DNA of 64,000 nucleotides from positions 1,798,001 through 1,862,000 of the forward strand of contig NZ_CP080410.1 in the NCBI RefSeq assembly GCF_019448255.1, given 5' to 3'. Under the pieces are notes generated by a model that was not told the origin of the DNA, ran no database searches, and was given only the letters and a program-made list of their open reading frames with translations. The stretch comes from Qipengyuania flava. Its GTDB lineage: Bacteria; Pseudomonadota; Alphaproteobacteria; Sphingomonadales; Sphingomonadaceae. Positions 46,607-59,075 of this stretch are shown here, in pieces; position 1 is the stretch's first letter; every line of letters starts with the position of its first letter. Position numbers and translations under genes: made by a program.

Positions 46607-47504
46607 GATTGCCGTCTGCGCTAGTTCATTGGGTCTGGCTGCCTGTGCCCCGCCGATCCAGACCCTCGCGCCGCTCCCCGTGGCCGAACAGGTGACGCCC
46701 CAGCAGTGGGCCGAGGGCTGCTCGCAATGGGACGAGTGGGACAAACCCGCACCGCCCTACCTGATCCACGGATCGACCTATTACGTCGGCACTTGCGGCA
46801 TCTCGGCCATCCTCGTGGCAGGCGAAGGCGGCCACTTGCTGATCGACACCGGCACCGAAGCGGGTGGGAAGGTCGTCCTTGAGAATATCGGCAAGCTCGG
46901 CTTCCGGCCCGAAGAGATCGCAAGCATCCTCTACAGCCACGAGCATTTCGACCATGTCGGCGGCCATGCGCTGGTGCAGGAGGCGAGCGGCGCACATATC
47001 GTCTCCGCACCGCAGGCGGTGGCTGTGTTCTCCTCAGGCGAAGACCATCCAGAAGATCCGCAATTCGGCATGCATGAGCCCATGAAACCGGCCAAGGTCG
47101 ATGTCATCGTTCATGACGGCCAGACCGTCCGCTCGGAAACGGCGGAGCTCACCGCAATCGCCACCCCCGGCCATTCACCCGGAGCGCTCAGCTGGCAATG
47201 GACCGATTGCGACACGGCGGGCGACTGCAAGACCATCGTCTATGCCGACAGCCTCTCGCCGGTGAGCAGCGACAGCTACCGCTTCTCCGACCATCCGGAA
47301 TATCTCGCGCACTATCGCCATGGCCTCTCGCGCTTGCGCAAGATCGACTGCGACATACTCCTCACCCCGCACCCTTCGGCCAGCGGCATGGTCAAGCGCG
47401 CGGCGACCGGCTCGCTGGTGGGGGGAATGACCTGCACGCAATATGCGGATGCCGTCGAAGCCCGCCTCGACAAGCGCCTCGCCAAGGAGGCCGCCGGTGG
47501 CTGA
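46596..47504 (+). CDS. Subclass B3 metallo-beta-lactamase-like lipoprotein
   Basis: 302 aa. Lipobox LAAC with Cys17. MBL fold with HxHxDH as His115, His117, Asp119, His120 (SHEHFDHVGG), His193 (PGHSPG) and His259 (TPHPS): the complete two-zinc set of subclass B3. B3 enzymes hydrolyse beta-lactams including carbapenems, and related enzymes are known from environmental sphingomonads as I recall. GGAG lies before the ATG. Could also be a B3-like esterase or quorum-quenching relative. The gene overlaps its SDR neighbour and prmA. Confidence 0.88.
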   Translation: MFARIAVCASSLGLAACAPPIQTLAPLPVAEQVTPQQWAEGCSQWDEWDKPAPPYLIHGSTYYVGTCGISAILVAGEGGHLLIDTGTEAGGKVVLENIGKLGFRPEEIASILYSHEHFDHVGGHALVQEASGAHIVSAPQAVAVFSSGEDHPEDPQFGMHEPMKPAKVDVIVHDGQTVRSETAELTAIATPGHSPGALSWQWTDCDTAGDCKTIVYADSLSPVSSDSYRFSDHPEYLAHYRHGLSRLRKIDCDILLTPHPSASGMVKRAATGSLVGGMTCTQYADAVEARLDKRLAKEAAGG

Positions 47505-48402
47505 CAGCTGGAAGATCTATGCCGAGGTCACGAAGGACGTCGCCAAGGCCGCGCTTGTCGCACACGAAGAAGCGATCGACTGGCCGGTCGAATGGGTGGT
47601 GACCGGCATGGAAGTGGCCGACGACCAGCCCGATGACTGGACCTTCGAAGTCTATCTCGACCGCAAGCCGAAGGCCGCCGACGTCAAACGCGTCGCTGCG
47701 CTCTTCGCAGGCAAAGCGCCCGAATTCGAGGTGATCAAGCTACCCGACACCGACTGGGTGACCGAAAGCCAGAAGGGGGTCGACCCGATCCGTGCAGGGC
47801 GCTTCCATGTCCGCACGCCCGAGCATCCGGCCGACCCGGCAATGGTCGATTTCGTCATTCCCGCAAGCCAGGCCTTCGGCACCGGCCAGCACGAAACAAC
47901 CGCCGGCTGCCTCGCCATGCTCGACCGGATGAAGCAGGAAGGCGTGGTTGCGCGCAACCATATCGATGTCGGCACCGGCACCGGCCTGCTCGCCTTTGCC
48001 GCCATGCACCTGTGGCCCGGGGCCAAGGCAACGGCCTCGGACATCGACCCGGTCTGCGCCGGCGTCGTGCGCGACAACATGGCGACCAACGGGGTTGCCG
48101 AAGGCGACGGTCCGGGTGCGCTCACCATGGTCATTGCCGATGGCATGGACGATGCGCTGCTGAAGCTGCGCGGCCCGTATGACCTGTTCATCGCCAACAT
48201 CCTTGCCGGGCCGCTGGTTGAGCTTGCGCCGTCCTTTGCCGAGGCGATCCCGCCGGGCGGAAACCTGATGCTCGCCGGCCTCCTCGAAACGCAGGAGCCG
48301 CGGGTGCGTGCGGCCTACCGTGCGCGCGGTTTCCGCCTTGCGCGGCGGCTGGTGAACGGCGACTGGTCGATCCTGTGGCTGCGCAAGAGCCGGGTGCGGT
48401 GA
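47497..48402 (+). CDS. prmA: Ribosomal protein L11 methyltransferase
   Basis: 301-residue SAM-dependent enzyme that trimethylates ribosomal protein L11. N-terminal substrate-recognition domain (about 1-95), linker, then the catalytic domain with FGTGQHETT, HIDVGTGTGLLAFAA and FIANILAGPLVELAPSF. GTG start at 47497 is preceded by AAGGAGG. Start lies inside the end of the beta-lactamase-like gene; the stop overlaps the next gene by GTGA. Confidence 0.93.
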   Translation: MADSWKIYAEVTKDVAKAALVAHEEAIDWPVEWVVTGMEVADDQPDDWTFEVYLDRKPKAADVKRVAALFAGKAPEFEVIKLPDTDWVTESQKGVDPIRAGRFHVRTPEHPADPAMVDFVIPASQAFGTGQHETTAGCLAMLDRMKQEGVVARNHIDVGTGTGLLAFAAMHLWPGAKATASDIDPVCAGVVRDNMATNGVAEGDGPGALTMVIADGMDDALLKLRGPYDLFIANILAGPLVELAPSFAEAIPPGGNLMLAGLLETQEPRVRAAYRARGFRLARRLVNGDWSILWLRKSRVR

Positions 48403-49082
48403 AACGCGCAGGCAAGGCGCTTGCCTGGGCGTTGGCGATCCCGGCGACGCTGATCACGCTCTTCCTTCTGTCCGCCTGGATCGGCAGCGCCATTCCGCGC
48501 AATTCGGATTGGGTAGCACCGGAGGACGGGGTTGAGATCCTCATCGAAACCAACGGTGTGCATACGGCCATCGTCATGCCGCTGGTCACCGAGCAAAAGG
48601 ACTGGCGCGCCGACTTCCCGGCGAGCGATCTGGCCGCGCCCGGCCGCCCCTATACCCATGTCTCGGTCAGCTGGGGCGAGCGCGAGGTTTTTCTCAACAC
48701 GCCGACCTGGAGCGACATCACCCTCTCGACCATTGCGGGCGCCGTGGTCAGCGGGGACAGCCTGCTCCACATCGCGCATTATGTCCGCCCTGCCCCGCAG
48801 GATCACTTGCGCCCGCTGAGGCTGAGTGAGGACGAATACGCACGGCTGGTGGCGGCCATCGAAACGCAGGTCCTGCCACTCGCTGAGCGCGGCCGCTACC
48901 CCGGCTATTACAGCCAGGATGTCTTCTATGACGCGCCGGGCACCTACCACCTGTTCAACACCTGCAACCAGTGGACGAGCGACACGCTGGCCGCTGCCGG
49001 TGTTCGGGTCGGATCCTGGACCCCGCTGGCGGGCGGTGTCATGCAATGGATACCTAACCATTCGCTCGACAAGCCCCTGTAG
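48399..49082 (+). CDS. DUF2459 / TIGR02117 family protein
   Basis: 227 aa with an N-terminal membrane anchor (about 5-25, LAWALAIPATLITLFLLSAW). Motifs NGVHTAIVMPLV, SWGEREVFLNTPTW and FYDAPGTYHLFNTCNQWTSD are those of DUF2459. The Asn/Cys/Trp stretch may be a catalytic cysteine-hydrolase-like site. Function unknown. GTG start overlaps the prmA stop, so translation is coupled. Confidence 0.84.
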   Translation: MKRAGKALAWALAIPATLITLFLLSAWIGSAIPRNSDWVAPEDGVEILIETNGVHTAIVMPLVTEQKDWRADFPASDLAAPGRPYTHVSVSWGEREVFLNTPTWSDITLSTIAGAVVSGDSLLHIAHYVRPAPQDHLRPLRLSEDEYARLVAAIETQVLPLAERGRYPGYYSQDVFYDAPGTYHLFNTCNQWTSDTLAAAGVRVGSWTPLAGGVMQWIPNHSLDKPL

Positions 49083-49102
49083 CAGAGCCTAAAAGCGCCG
49101 CC

Positions 49103-49681
49103 ATGCGCGACGCTTCCGAGCAGCCGATCGATGGGCCCGATTCGAGTGCCCCTGCATCGGCGGACCATCCGCTGGTAACCCGTCGCCGATCGCTGGCGAA
49201 GGCAATCTCGTGGCGCATTGTCGGCTCGCTCGACACGCTGCTGATCTCGTTCCTGCTGATCACCTATCTCGGCCCGGTCTTCGGGCTTGAACACAGCCCG
49301 TCCGAAGCGCTTGGCACGGCCAGCCTGATCGCCTTTGCCGAGGTCGTCACCAAGATGATCCTCTACTACTTCCACGAGCGTTTCTGGGAATGGAACCGCT
49401 GGGGAACGTCTCTCAGCGGGCAACGCCGCAAGGAAAGCTATTCGCGCAGTACCACCAAGACCGCGACCTGGCGTATCCTCGCCTCGCTCGACACTATGCT
49501 GCTCGCGTGGATATTCACCGGCAATATCGCCACGGCCGCCTCAATCGGGGGCCTGGAAGTGGTGACCAAGCTGATCCTCTACTTCTTCCACGAGCGGGTC
49601 TGGGCCAATATCGGCTACGGCATCGTGGCGCGCGAACCGGCTCCTGTTTCAGGCGAGCCCGCCGAAGCCCGATCGGCGTAG
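49103..49681 (+). CDS. Tandem DUF2061 membrane protein
   Basis: 192 aa with two DUF2061 units in one chain: AKAISWRIVGSLDTLLISFLL...VVTKMILYYFHERFW and TATWRILASLDTMLLAWIF...VVTKLILYFFHERVW, each with two helices. The repeat halves are about 60 residues apart. The unit duplication is visible by eye. Function unknown. Its 3' end overlaps the convergent class A-like gene by 67 bases. Confidence 0.88.
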   Translation: MRDASEQPIDGPDSSAPASADHPLVTRRRSLAKAISWRIVGSLDTLLISFLLITYLGPVFGLEHSPSEALGTASLIAFAEVVTKMILYYFHERFWEWNRWGTSLSGQRRKESYSRSTTKTATWRILASLDTMLLAWIFTGNIATAASIGGLEVVTKLILYFFHERVWANIGYGIVAREPAPVSGEPAEARSA

Positions 49682-50757
49682 CGCACCGCATCGTAGCGCA
49701 CGGCCGCGCGTACCACCTCCTGCATCATTGCCATCCGGTCGGGCGTCGGCGCGCGCGTCCGGGCGATCATTACCACGACGGCGTAGGTCCGTCCCTCGGG
49801 CGAGGTGATCAGGCCCACATCGTTATATCCCGATTGCTCACCATCGTAGAATTGTCCGGTGCCGGTCTTGTGGCGCACCACCCAGCCCTCGGGCGCGCCG
49901 GCCTTCAGGCGGTTGGGCCCGCTCTTGGTGCGCTCGAGCGTGGATAGCAGCGTCGCGGTGGCGCCGGGCGACAGCAGGTCACCGCGCGCAAGCCGCCCCA
50001 GCGCCTCGGCAATAGCTACGGGAGGCGCGCCATCGACCGGATCGGCAAGGTAGCTTTCGAAGGCCTCGCGCCGGCGCGCCTCGGGCACCCGGTCGCGCGC
50101 CTCGAAGAAGGCCGGTCCGATGGAAAAGGCCTGCCGCCATTCGAGCCCTGCGATCGCGCTCTGCTTGGTCCGCTCGTCGGTGCCGAAGCGGATGCTCGAC
50201 AGGCCGTTCTGGTCAAGGAAGTCCTGCACCGCCTCCGGCCCGCCGACACGCCGCAGGATCCGGTCGTTGGCGGTATTGTCGCTCTGCGTGATGGCGCGGT
50301 CGATCAGATCGGCGTAGTCGGATACGAAATAGCCCTGCCGCCGCACCGTGTTGCGGATCGGCTGGTAAAAGACGGTCAGATCGTCGAAGCGGATCTCCAC
50401 CCGCTCCGCCAGATCAAGGCGCTCTTCATCGGCCTCCTCCAGCGCGGTCATGGCGACCCACAGCTTGCTCACGCTCTGCTGCGGGAACATCTCGAGCCCG
50501 TTGAAATGGAGCGTTTCGCCCGCGGCAATGTCGCGCACGGCAATGCCCGTGTGGCCGGGAAAGGTGCCGCCGATGCGGCTGAGCTCACGGTCGAGCGCTA
50601 CCTGCGCAGGGCTGAGCACCTGATCTTCGATAGCCGTTTCGGCCTGCTCGACCAGGGGATCGCCGCTGCGCCGCTCCAGCGCTGGCAGCCACACGACAAG
50701 CAGCGCCAGCAGCAGGAGCGGGACGCCGAAGAGCAGGAAGCGGAAACTAGCGGTCAC
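49615..50757 (-). CDS. Class A beta-lactamase-like serine hydrolase, membrane anchored
   Basis: 380 aa with an N-terminal membrane anchor or signal (about 5-28). SxxK is Ser95-Lys98 (QSVSKL), SDN is 159-161 and KTG is 297-299 (HKTGTG), so the serine beta-lactamase/PBP fold is intact. No clear ExxLN omega loop with the class A general-base glutamate was found between SDN and KTG. It could be a PBP-like peptidase or esterase and not a hydrolytic lactamase. The 3' end overlaps the neighbouring gene on the other strand by 67 bases. Confidence 0.85.
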   Translation of the reverse strand: MTASFRFLLFGVPLLLLALLVVWLPALERRSGDPLVEQAETAIEDQVLSPAQVALDRELSRIGGTFPGHTGIAVRDIAAGETLHFNGLEMFPQQSVSKLWVAMTALEEADEERLDLAERVEIRFDDLTVFYQPIRNTVRRQGYFVSDYADLIDRAITQSDNTANDRILRRVGGPEAVQDFLDQNGLSSIRFGTDERTKQSAIAGLEWRQAFSIGPAFFEARDRVPEARRREAFESYLADPVDGAPPVAIAEALGRLARGDLLSPGATATLLSTLERTKSGPNRLKAGAPEGWVVRHKTGTGQFYDGEQSGYNDVGLITSPEGRTYAVVVMIARTRAPTPDRMAMMQEVVRAAVRYDAVRYADRASAGSPETGAGSRATMP

Positions 50758-50798
50758 ACCCGATCAACGGGCGAGCGCGCGCAGGTTCCCCACATTTT

Positions 50799-52271
50799 TC
50801 AGGAGACTAGTCCCGAATCCGCAGCTGCTTCGCCTGCGACGGGGCGGCCCACGCCGAGCATCGAGCGGACCCGTTCGGAGAAGAGCAGCTGGCCGCGCGG
50901 GTAATGCTTGGCGTGAATGCTCATCAACGTGCCGATGTGCGAGGGGCCCAGCGCTTCGCAATAATCCGGCCCCAGCGCGCTCTTGCCGAAATGGGGCCGC
51001 GTCTTGGGTTCGTATTGCATCACTAGCCGCTGCAACCGTTCGAGCCATGCGTAGTCGCGCGGGTCGGCGAAGAGGTCGATCGCAGCCATCGGCTCCCACG
51101 CGTTGGCGGCGAACACCGGACCGGCCGTGCCGGGCAGTTCGCGCACCGAAATCACGCCCTTGAGGAAGAAGCCGAGGTCGCGCAGATCGTCCGCCTCGCG
51201 GATCAGGAACTTCACCACCGCCTGCGCCTTGTCGAGCGGCACGAAGAAAGCGAGATTGTAGCCAGTGTAGGTCGTGGAGAAGAGGCCGCGCGTGATGCTT
51301 GGAGCGCGCTTTTCCTTCAGTCCGGGCTTGGGATCGTAGAGATAGTCGAGGTCCTTGGGATCCGTGATGACCCTCTCGCTCTGCTTCAGGTCGAGCCAGC
51401 CGATGAAGCGCTGCATCGGGCGGCGGAACTTCGGCAGGAACCGGTCGAAATTGTAATAGTGGCGCAGGAACCACTTGGCGAAGTGGCCGCTGCCGCCTTT
51501 CGCCTTGGGGTGAGCCTCGAGCTCGGTCGCCTGGTCGCATTCGGCCAGCGCGTGGAGCATGATCACCGGATCCTCGCGGTCCGAATAGGGGAGCACCGCC
51601 CAGTTCGCTGCCAGCGCGCCCGCCTTCAGCTCGTCGAGCTTGGACAGCCGGCTCATCGAGCTGACCGAAACATAGGGTTCGAGCGGCTTGGTCTCGAGCA
51701 CCAGCTCTACGATCGGCGCGATCGTGCCGAAGGACAGCGCGACATAGTCGAAATCGGGATCGCCCTTCGCGAGCGTCCGCCGCTGCCCTGCCCCGTCGAG
51801 AAAGCTGAGCTCCACAATGCTGTCGGCCATCACGCCGCGCGGCCCGAAACCATGGGTCCCGGTCGCCAGCGCGCCGACCACCGATTGCTCCATGTAATTG
51901 CCCGAATTGTGCAGCCCGCGGTGATGCTTGTCGCACAGATAGGTCTTGAGTTCGCGCACCGAGACCGAGGCGCCCACGCGCACCGTCTCGGTGGCCGGAT
52001 CGTATTCCAGCGTGTCGAGCCCGCCTTCGCGCATCATCATTGCGGTGGCGCTGGGGACGACCTGGACCCCGTTGTAGGAATGGGACTTGCCGACGCAGCA
52101 GTACTCGCCTTCAGTCACGAGCTGGGCGAGCGTGGCTTCGTCCGCCGGAACGCGTGCATCGACCTTGCTGCGAAAGACGTTGATCCACGAGCGGACCCAG
52201 CGCTTGCCTTCCTGGCCGATCGCCTTCTCGTCCGCGCGGCGCACCACGGCGTTTCGGATTGTGCGGATCAT
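50799..52271 (-). CDS. FAD-linked oxidase (D-arabinono-1,4-lactone oxidase type)
   Basis: 490 aa. FAD-binding PCMH-type domain (about 35-210) with CCVGKSHSYNG, VGASVSVRELK and ALATGTHGFGPRG, followed by an ALO-type C-terminal domain with YTGYNLAFFVP and ending HYPRGQLLFSERVRSMLG. The family oxidises sugar-derived lactones or similar alcohols. The physiological substrate is not predictable. It diverges from an SDR gene and lies 41 bp from the class A-like gene. Confidence 0.85.
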   Translation of the reverse strand: MIRTIRNAVVRRADEKAIGQEGKRWVRSWINVFRSKVDARVPADEATLAQLVTEGEYCCVGKSHSYNGVQVVPSATAMMMREGGLDTLEYDPATETVRVGASVSVRELKTYLCDKHHRGLHNSGNYMEQSVVGALATGTHGFGPRGVMADSIVELSFLDGAGQRRTLAKGDPDFDYVALSFGTIAPIVELVLETKPLEPYVSVSSMSRLSKLDELKAGALAANWAVLPYSDREDPVIMLHALAECDQATELEAHPKAKGGSGHFAKWFLRHYYNFDRFLPKFRRPMQRFIGWLDLKQSERVITDPKDLDYLYDPKPGLKEKRAPSITRGLFSTTYTGYNLAFFVPLDKAQAVVKFLIREADDLRDLGFFLKGVISVRELPGTAGPVFAANAWEPMAAIDLFADPRDYAWLERLQRLVMQYEPKTRPHFGKSALGPDYCEALGPSHIGTLMSIHAKHYPRGQLLFSERVRSMLGVGRPVAGEAAADSGLVS

Positions 52272-52425
52272 CCCGATACCCCCGTATCATCCCCTTGAAG
52301 TGGCGAGACTATCGCGGGCGCAGGAGCGTGGCGAGGACAGAAACGACATTGTCCGCAAGCACCGTGTCGGAACCGGGCGGTGGCGCGTGCGCTCTTTCCC
52401 CGAAGAGACATTGGAAGGAACACTC

Positions 52426-53097
52426 ATGGCAAAGACCCTGCTCATCACCGGCGCCTCCAGCGGCATCGGCGCCGCGACCGCCCGCGCTGCGGCCGCGGCA
52501 GGCTGGAGCGTCGCGCTGCTCGCGCGGTCGAAAGACAAGCTCGACGCGCTGAAGGGCGAGATCGGCGAACAGGCACTATCCCTGCCCTGCGATGTCACCG
52601 ATCGTGACGAGCTCAAGCAGGCGATCGATACCGCCGCCGACCATTTCGGGGGCCTCGATGCGGTCTTCGCCAACGCAGGGACCGGGGTCTCCAGTCCCGG
52701 CGTGGAAAACGGCGATCCGCAGGAATGGCACGCCATGATCCACCTCAACGTCCTCGCCGTGCTGACCACCGCGCACGCCTCCCTGCCACATCTGCGCAAG
52801 ACGAAGGGGCATTTCGTCGTCACGGGGTCCAAGGCCGGCCGCGACCACCTGAAGGGCTCGGTCTATGGCGCGACCAAATGGTTCGTGCAGGGGCTGGCGG
52901 GCAACCTCGCCGAAGAAATGCGCGAATGGGGTGGCCGGTGCACGGTGATCACGCCGGGCATGGTCGACACACCTTTCTTCGACGAACCCAAGCCCGACAA
53001 GATCCAGCCCGAGGATGTTGCGAACGGCGTGCTGTTCGCGATCAGCCAGCCCGACACCGCGGCGGTGCGCGAAATTCACATCATGCCGAACGACTGA
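52426..53097 (+). CDS. SDR family oxidoreductase
   Basis: 223 aa. TGASSGIG cofactor loop at about 8-15, NAGTGVSS near 86-93, catalytic Ser in TGSKAGRDHLKG and YGATKWF with YxxxK. It resembles the YdfG/serine 3-dehydrogenase-like group, where the tail includes GMVDTPFFDEPK. ATG 52426 has GGAAGGAA before it; much longer in-frame upstream sequence is opposite the oxidase gene and is not used. Stop codon abuts the cinA-like stop. Confidence 0.9.
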   Translation: MAKTLLITGASSGIGAATARAAAAAGWSVALLARSKDKLDALKGEIGEQALSLPCDVTDRDELKQAIDTAADHFGGLDAVFANAGTGVSSPGVENGDPQEWHAMIHLNVLAVLTTAHASLPHLRKTKGHFVVTGSKAGRDHLKGSVYGATKWFVQGLAGNLAEEMREWGGRCTVITPGMVDTPFFDEPKPDKIQPEDVANGVLFAISQPDTAAVREIHIMPND

Positions 53098-53589
53098 TCA
53101 GCGGCTAAGCGCATCCTCCAGCGTTTGCAGGGCCGCGCGGGTGAAGGCTTCCATATTGGCGATCCGCTCGTCGCTGCCGGTTTCGGTCACCCGGACGAAT
53201 TCGAAGCCGTCCGGGCCGACGATGGCCGCGCAGCTTCGCCCCGCCGGCGCGCCGCTCGGATGGGTCGAGCCGCCGACCGATCCGCTTTCGGCGATACCCC
53301 ATTCCGCGCCGAAATTGTCGCGGATCGCGCGCGCCTGAAGCCTCGCGTAATCCTCGCTTGCCCCGCGCATGCCCTTGTAAGCCTCACGCGGGAGGTCGAA
53401 GAGCACGTCGCGAGCACGGAAGGAATAGACCACCCCGCCCCCGACAAAGAAATCGAGCGCGCCAGGCACGGTCAGCAGCGAGGCGGCGATCATCCCGCCG
53501 GTCGCGCCATCGGCGACGGCAATCTTCTCGCCACGCTCGCGCAGCAGCGCCGCAATCCGTACCGCCTGCTCGTGGGTTTCCGCGATCAT
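53098..53589 (-). CDS. CinA C-terminal domain (nicotinamide-nucleotide amidase-like), degenerate active-site motif
   Basis: 163 aa, one CinA_C fold domain (PncC-type), with family blocks VADGATGGMIAASLLTVPGA, VVYSFRARDVLF, and GIAESGSVGGSTHPSG. In active PncC-type amidases the first block reads ESCTGG; here the matching DGATGG lacks both the serine and the cysteine. The gene is thus probably without deamidase activity or has altered chemistry. It overlaps the upstream membrane-protein gene by four bases. Confidence 0.78.
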   Translation of the reverse strand: MIAETHEQAVRIAALLRERGEKIAVADGATGGMIAASLLTVPGALDFFVGGGVVYSFRARDVLFDLPREAYKGMRGASEDYARLQARAIRDNFGAEWGIAESGSVGGSTHPSGAPAGRSCAAIVGPDGFEFVRVTETGSDERIANMEAFTRAALQTLEDALSR

Positions 53590-54119
53590 GCTTTCAGACC
53601 CCGCACGGTCAGACCGAGGCCAAAGGCGATCTCGATCACCGCAACCTGCAGCGTGACCGATCCGGGCAGCGGCAGGAAGTGGTAGATGGCGGCGAACCCG
53701 ACCAGCGTGACCGCTGCGGCAAGTATCCAGAAGGCCTTCTCACCATAGGCCGTCCGGAAAGCGAAGTAATGGGTCCCCACCATGATCGCGGCGAGCGGCA
53801 TGACCAGTTCGGGAGCGTGGTCGAGGAACAGGTAGGCAGCAAAGAGACCCGCGATCATCGCGATGGTCGATTCCATCACCAGCGGTCCGCCGGGATTGTC
53901 CTTCTGCTCGCCGGCGCGGCGCAGCAGCGCGCGGTTCACCAGCAGCGCGAGCGGATAGATCAGCATGCCGCCGAAGAAGAGCACGGCAAAACCGGTGGCG
54001 GTGCCGCTGCTGCTCTCGGCGAACCATGCCGCGAGCCAAACGAGGCCCGAAATCAGCACGCCCGGCCCGCCATCGGTGTAGGCACGGCGCAGGTCGGCCT
54101 GCGCATCGACAATCAGCAT
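53586..54119 (-). CDS. Six-helix membrane protein, DUF7010-like
   Basis: 177 aa with about five to six hydrophobic helices (roughly 22-42, 45-63, 84-100, 104-120, 130-150, 155-172). The layout and motif HYFAFRTAYGEKAFWI resemble DUF7010-type proteins, but the assignment is tentative. Unknown function. It lies 28 bp downstream of ligA and overlaps the cinA-like gene by four bases. Confidence 0.68.
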   Translation of the reverse strand: MLIVDAQADLRRAYTDGGPGVLISGLVWLAAWFAESSSGTATGFAVLFFGGMLIYPLALLVNRALLRRAGEQKDNPGGPLVMESTIAMIAGLFAAYLFLDHAPELVMPLAAIMVGTHYFAFRTAYGEKAFWILAAAVTLVGFAAIYHFLPLPGSVTLQVAVIEIAFGLGLTVRGLKA

Positions 54120-54147
54120 AGTTCGGTAGTCTCCCTCGAGTGTGCGG

Positions 54148-57295
<3,148 letters not shown>

Positions 57296-57299
<4 letters not shown>

Positions 57300-58960
57300 G
57301 CCCCCTCCAGCAACCGGTCTGCCTGCGCCCTTGCTTCCGGCGTCACTTCCGCGCCCGACAGCATACGGGCGATTTCTTCCTTGCGGCCGTCTTCGTTGAG
57401 CAGGGCTACGCTGGTCTTGGTGACCGTGCCGTCGCTCGACTTGGCGATCATGTAGTGGGTGCGGCCGCGCGCGGCGACTTGCGGGCTGTGGGTCACGGCG
57501 AGCAATTGCCCGTCCGCCGACAGCCGCGCGAGGCGTTCGCCGATGGCGCTGGCCACCGCGCCGCCGACCCCGCGGTCGATCTCGTCGAAGATCACTGTCG
57601 CCGCCCCACCCTGTTCGGCCAGCGCTACCTTGAGCGCGAGGATGAAGCGTGACAGCTCGCCGCCGCTGGCGATTTTGGCCAGCGGGGCAAAATCGGCGCC
57701 GGGGTTGGTGGCGATGAGGAATTCCACGCTGTCCATGCCGGCCGCGCCCCATTTGTCTTCGGGCAGCTCGGTCACGGCGGTCTTGAAGCGCGCGGCATCG
57801 AGCTTGAGCGGGGCAAGCTCGCGCGCCACTGCTTCGTCCAGCCGCAGCGCGGCGGCCACGCGATTGGCATGAAGCGCCTCGGCCTCGGCGCGGTAGCGGT
57901 TGCCAGCGTCCTTCGCGGCCGCCTCCAGCGCGTCAAGCTGGGCTTCCCCGCCCTCGATGCTTTCGAGCGCGGCGCGCATCTCGCGCATCTTTTCGGGCAG
58001 CTCGTCCACTTCGCAGCGGTGCTTGCGGGCGAGCGCGCGCAGTTCGAACAGGCGCGTTTCGGCAGCGTCGAGCGCGGCAGGATCATGGACCAGCGCTTCG
58101 GCAGCGGCTTCCAGCTTCTCTTCGGCCTCGCCCGCTTCGATCACCGCGCGGTCGAGCGCGGCGAGCGCTTCGGTCAGCAGCGGGTGCTCGGGCGCAATCC
58201 GGTCGAGCCGCCGCGCCGCGACCCGCAAATGCGCCAGCGGCGAATCCGAGCCTTCCCACAAGTGGCGCAGCTCCTCGAGATCGCCCGAAAGCTTCTCGCC
58301 CTTCTGCATGCCGGCGCGCGTTTCGGCGAGGCGCGCTTCCTCGCCCGCTTGCGGTTCCAAGGCGGTGAGTTCGGCAAGATGCGCGAGCAGCAGGTCCTGG
58401 TCCGCCTTGGCGGTTTCGACCGCTTCGCGCGCTTCGGCCAGCGCCGCTTCCGCCCCGCGCCATTTGGTCCAGGCCCCGGAAACCCGATCGGTGTCGGCAT
58501 CGGCAAATCGGTCGAGCAGAGCGCGGTGGCCGCGCGGATTGACCAGCCCGCGATCGTCGTGCTGGCCGTGGAGCTCGACCAGGAAGGCGGCCATCGAGCG
58601 TAGCAGGCCGACGCTGACCGACTGGTCGTTGACGAAGGCCTTGCTCTTGCCATCGGCCTTGAGCTGGCGGCGCACGATCAGCGGTTCGCCTTCCTCGATC
58701 TCGATATCGGCATCTTCGAGCAGTTCGGCAAGACCTTGCGGCAAGGCATTGAATTCGAACGTCGCGATGGCGCTTGCCTTGTCTTCCCCGCTGCGCACCA
58801 GCCCGCTGTCGGCGCGGTTGCCGAGAACCAGCCCCAGCGCGTCGAGCAGGATCGACTTGCCCGCCCCTGTCTCGCCCGTCAGCACGCCGAGCCCCCGCCC
58901 GAAGGCTAGGTCAAGCGCCTCGATCAGCACGATGTTGCGGATGGAAAGCCGGGTCAGCAT
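57296..58960 (-). CDS. recN: DNA repair protein RecN
   Basis: 554-residue SMC-like ATPase for double-strand-break repair. Walker A GETGAGKS at 29-36, a long coiled coil in the middle (about 155-370) and the C-terminal signature ASGGELSRFILALK with Walker B ATVIFDEIDRGVGG. Start ATG 58960. No LexA box was seen in its 115-bp upstream region, although recN is LexA-controlled in many bacteria. Confidence 0.95.
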
Positions 58961-59075
58961 TGCCCCATGCTCCTAGCCAATGCGGAGCGCCGAGTCAGCA
59001 GGGCTGACACCCGCAATCGACAAGCGTGAAAACACCGCACTTTCGCCCCGCGCGTAAACACTGATTTAGCTTTTG

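Noticed and set aside
58961-59075. LexA box upstream of recN
   Set aside because: No GTTC-N7-GTTC or its complement was seen in the 115-bp gap.
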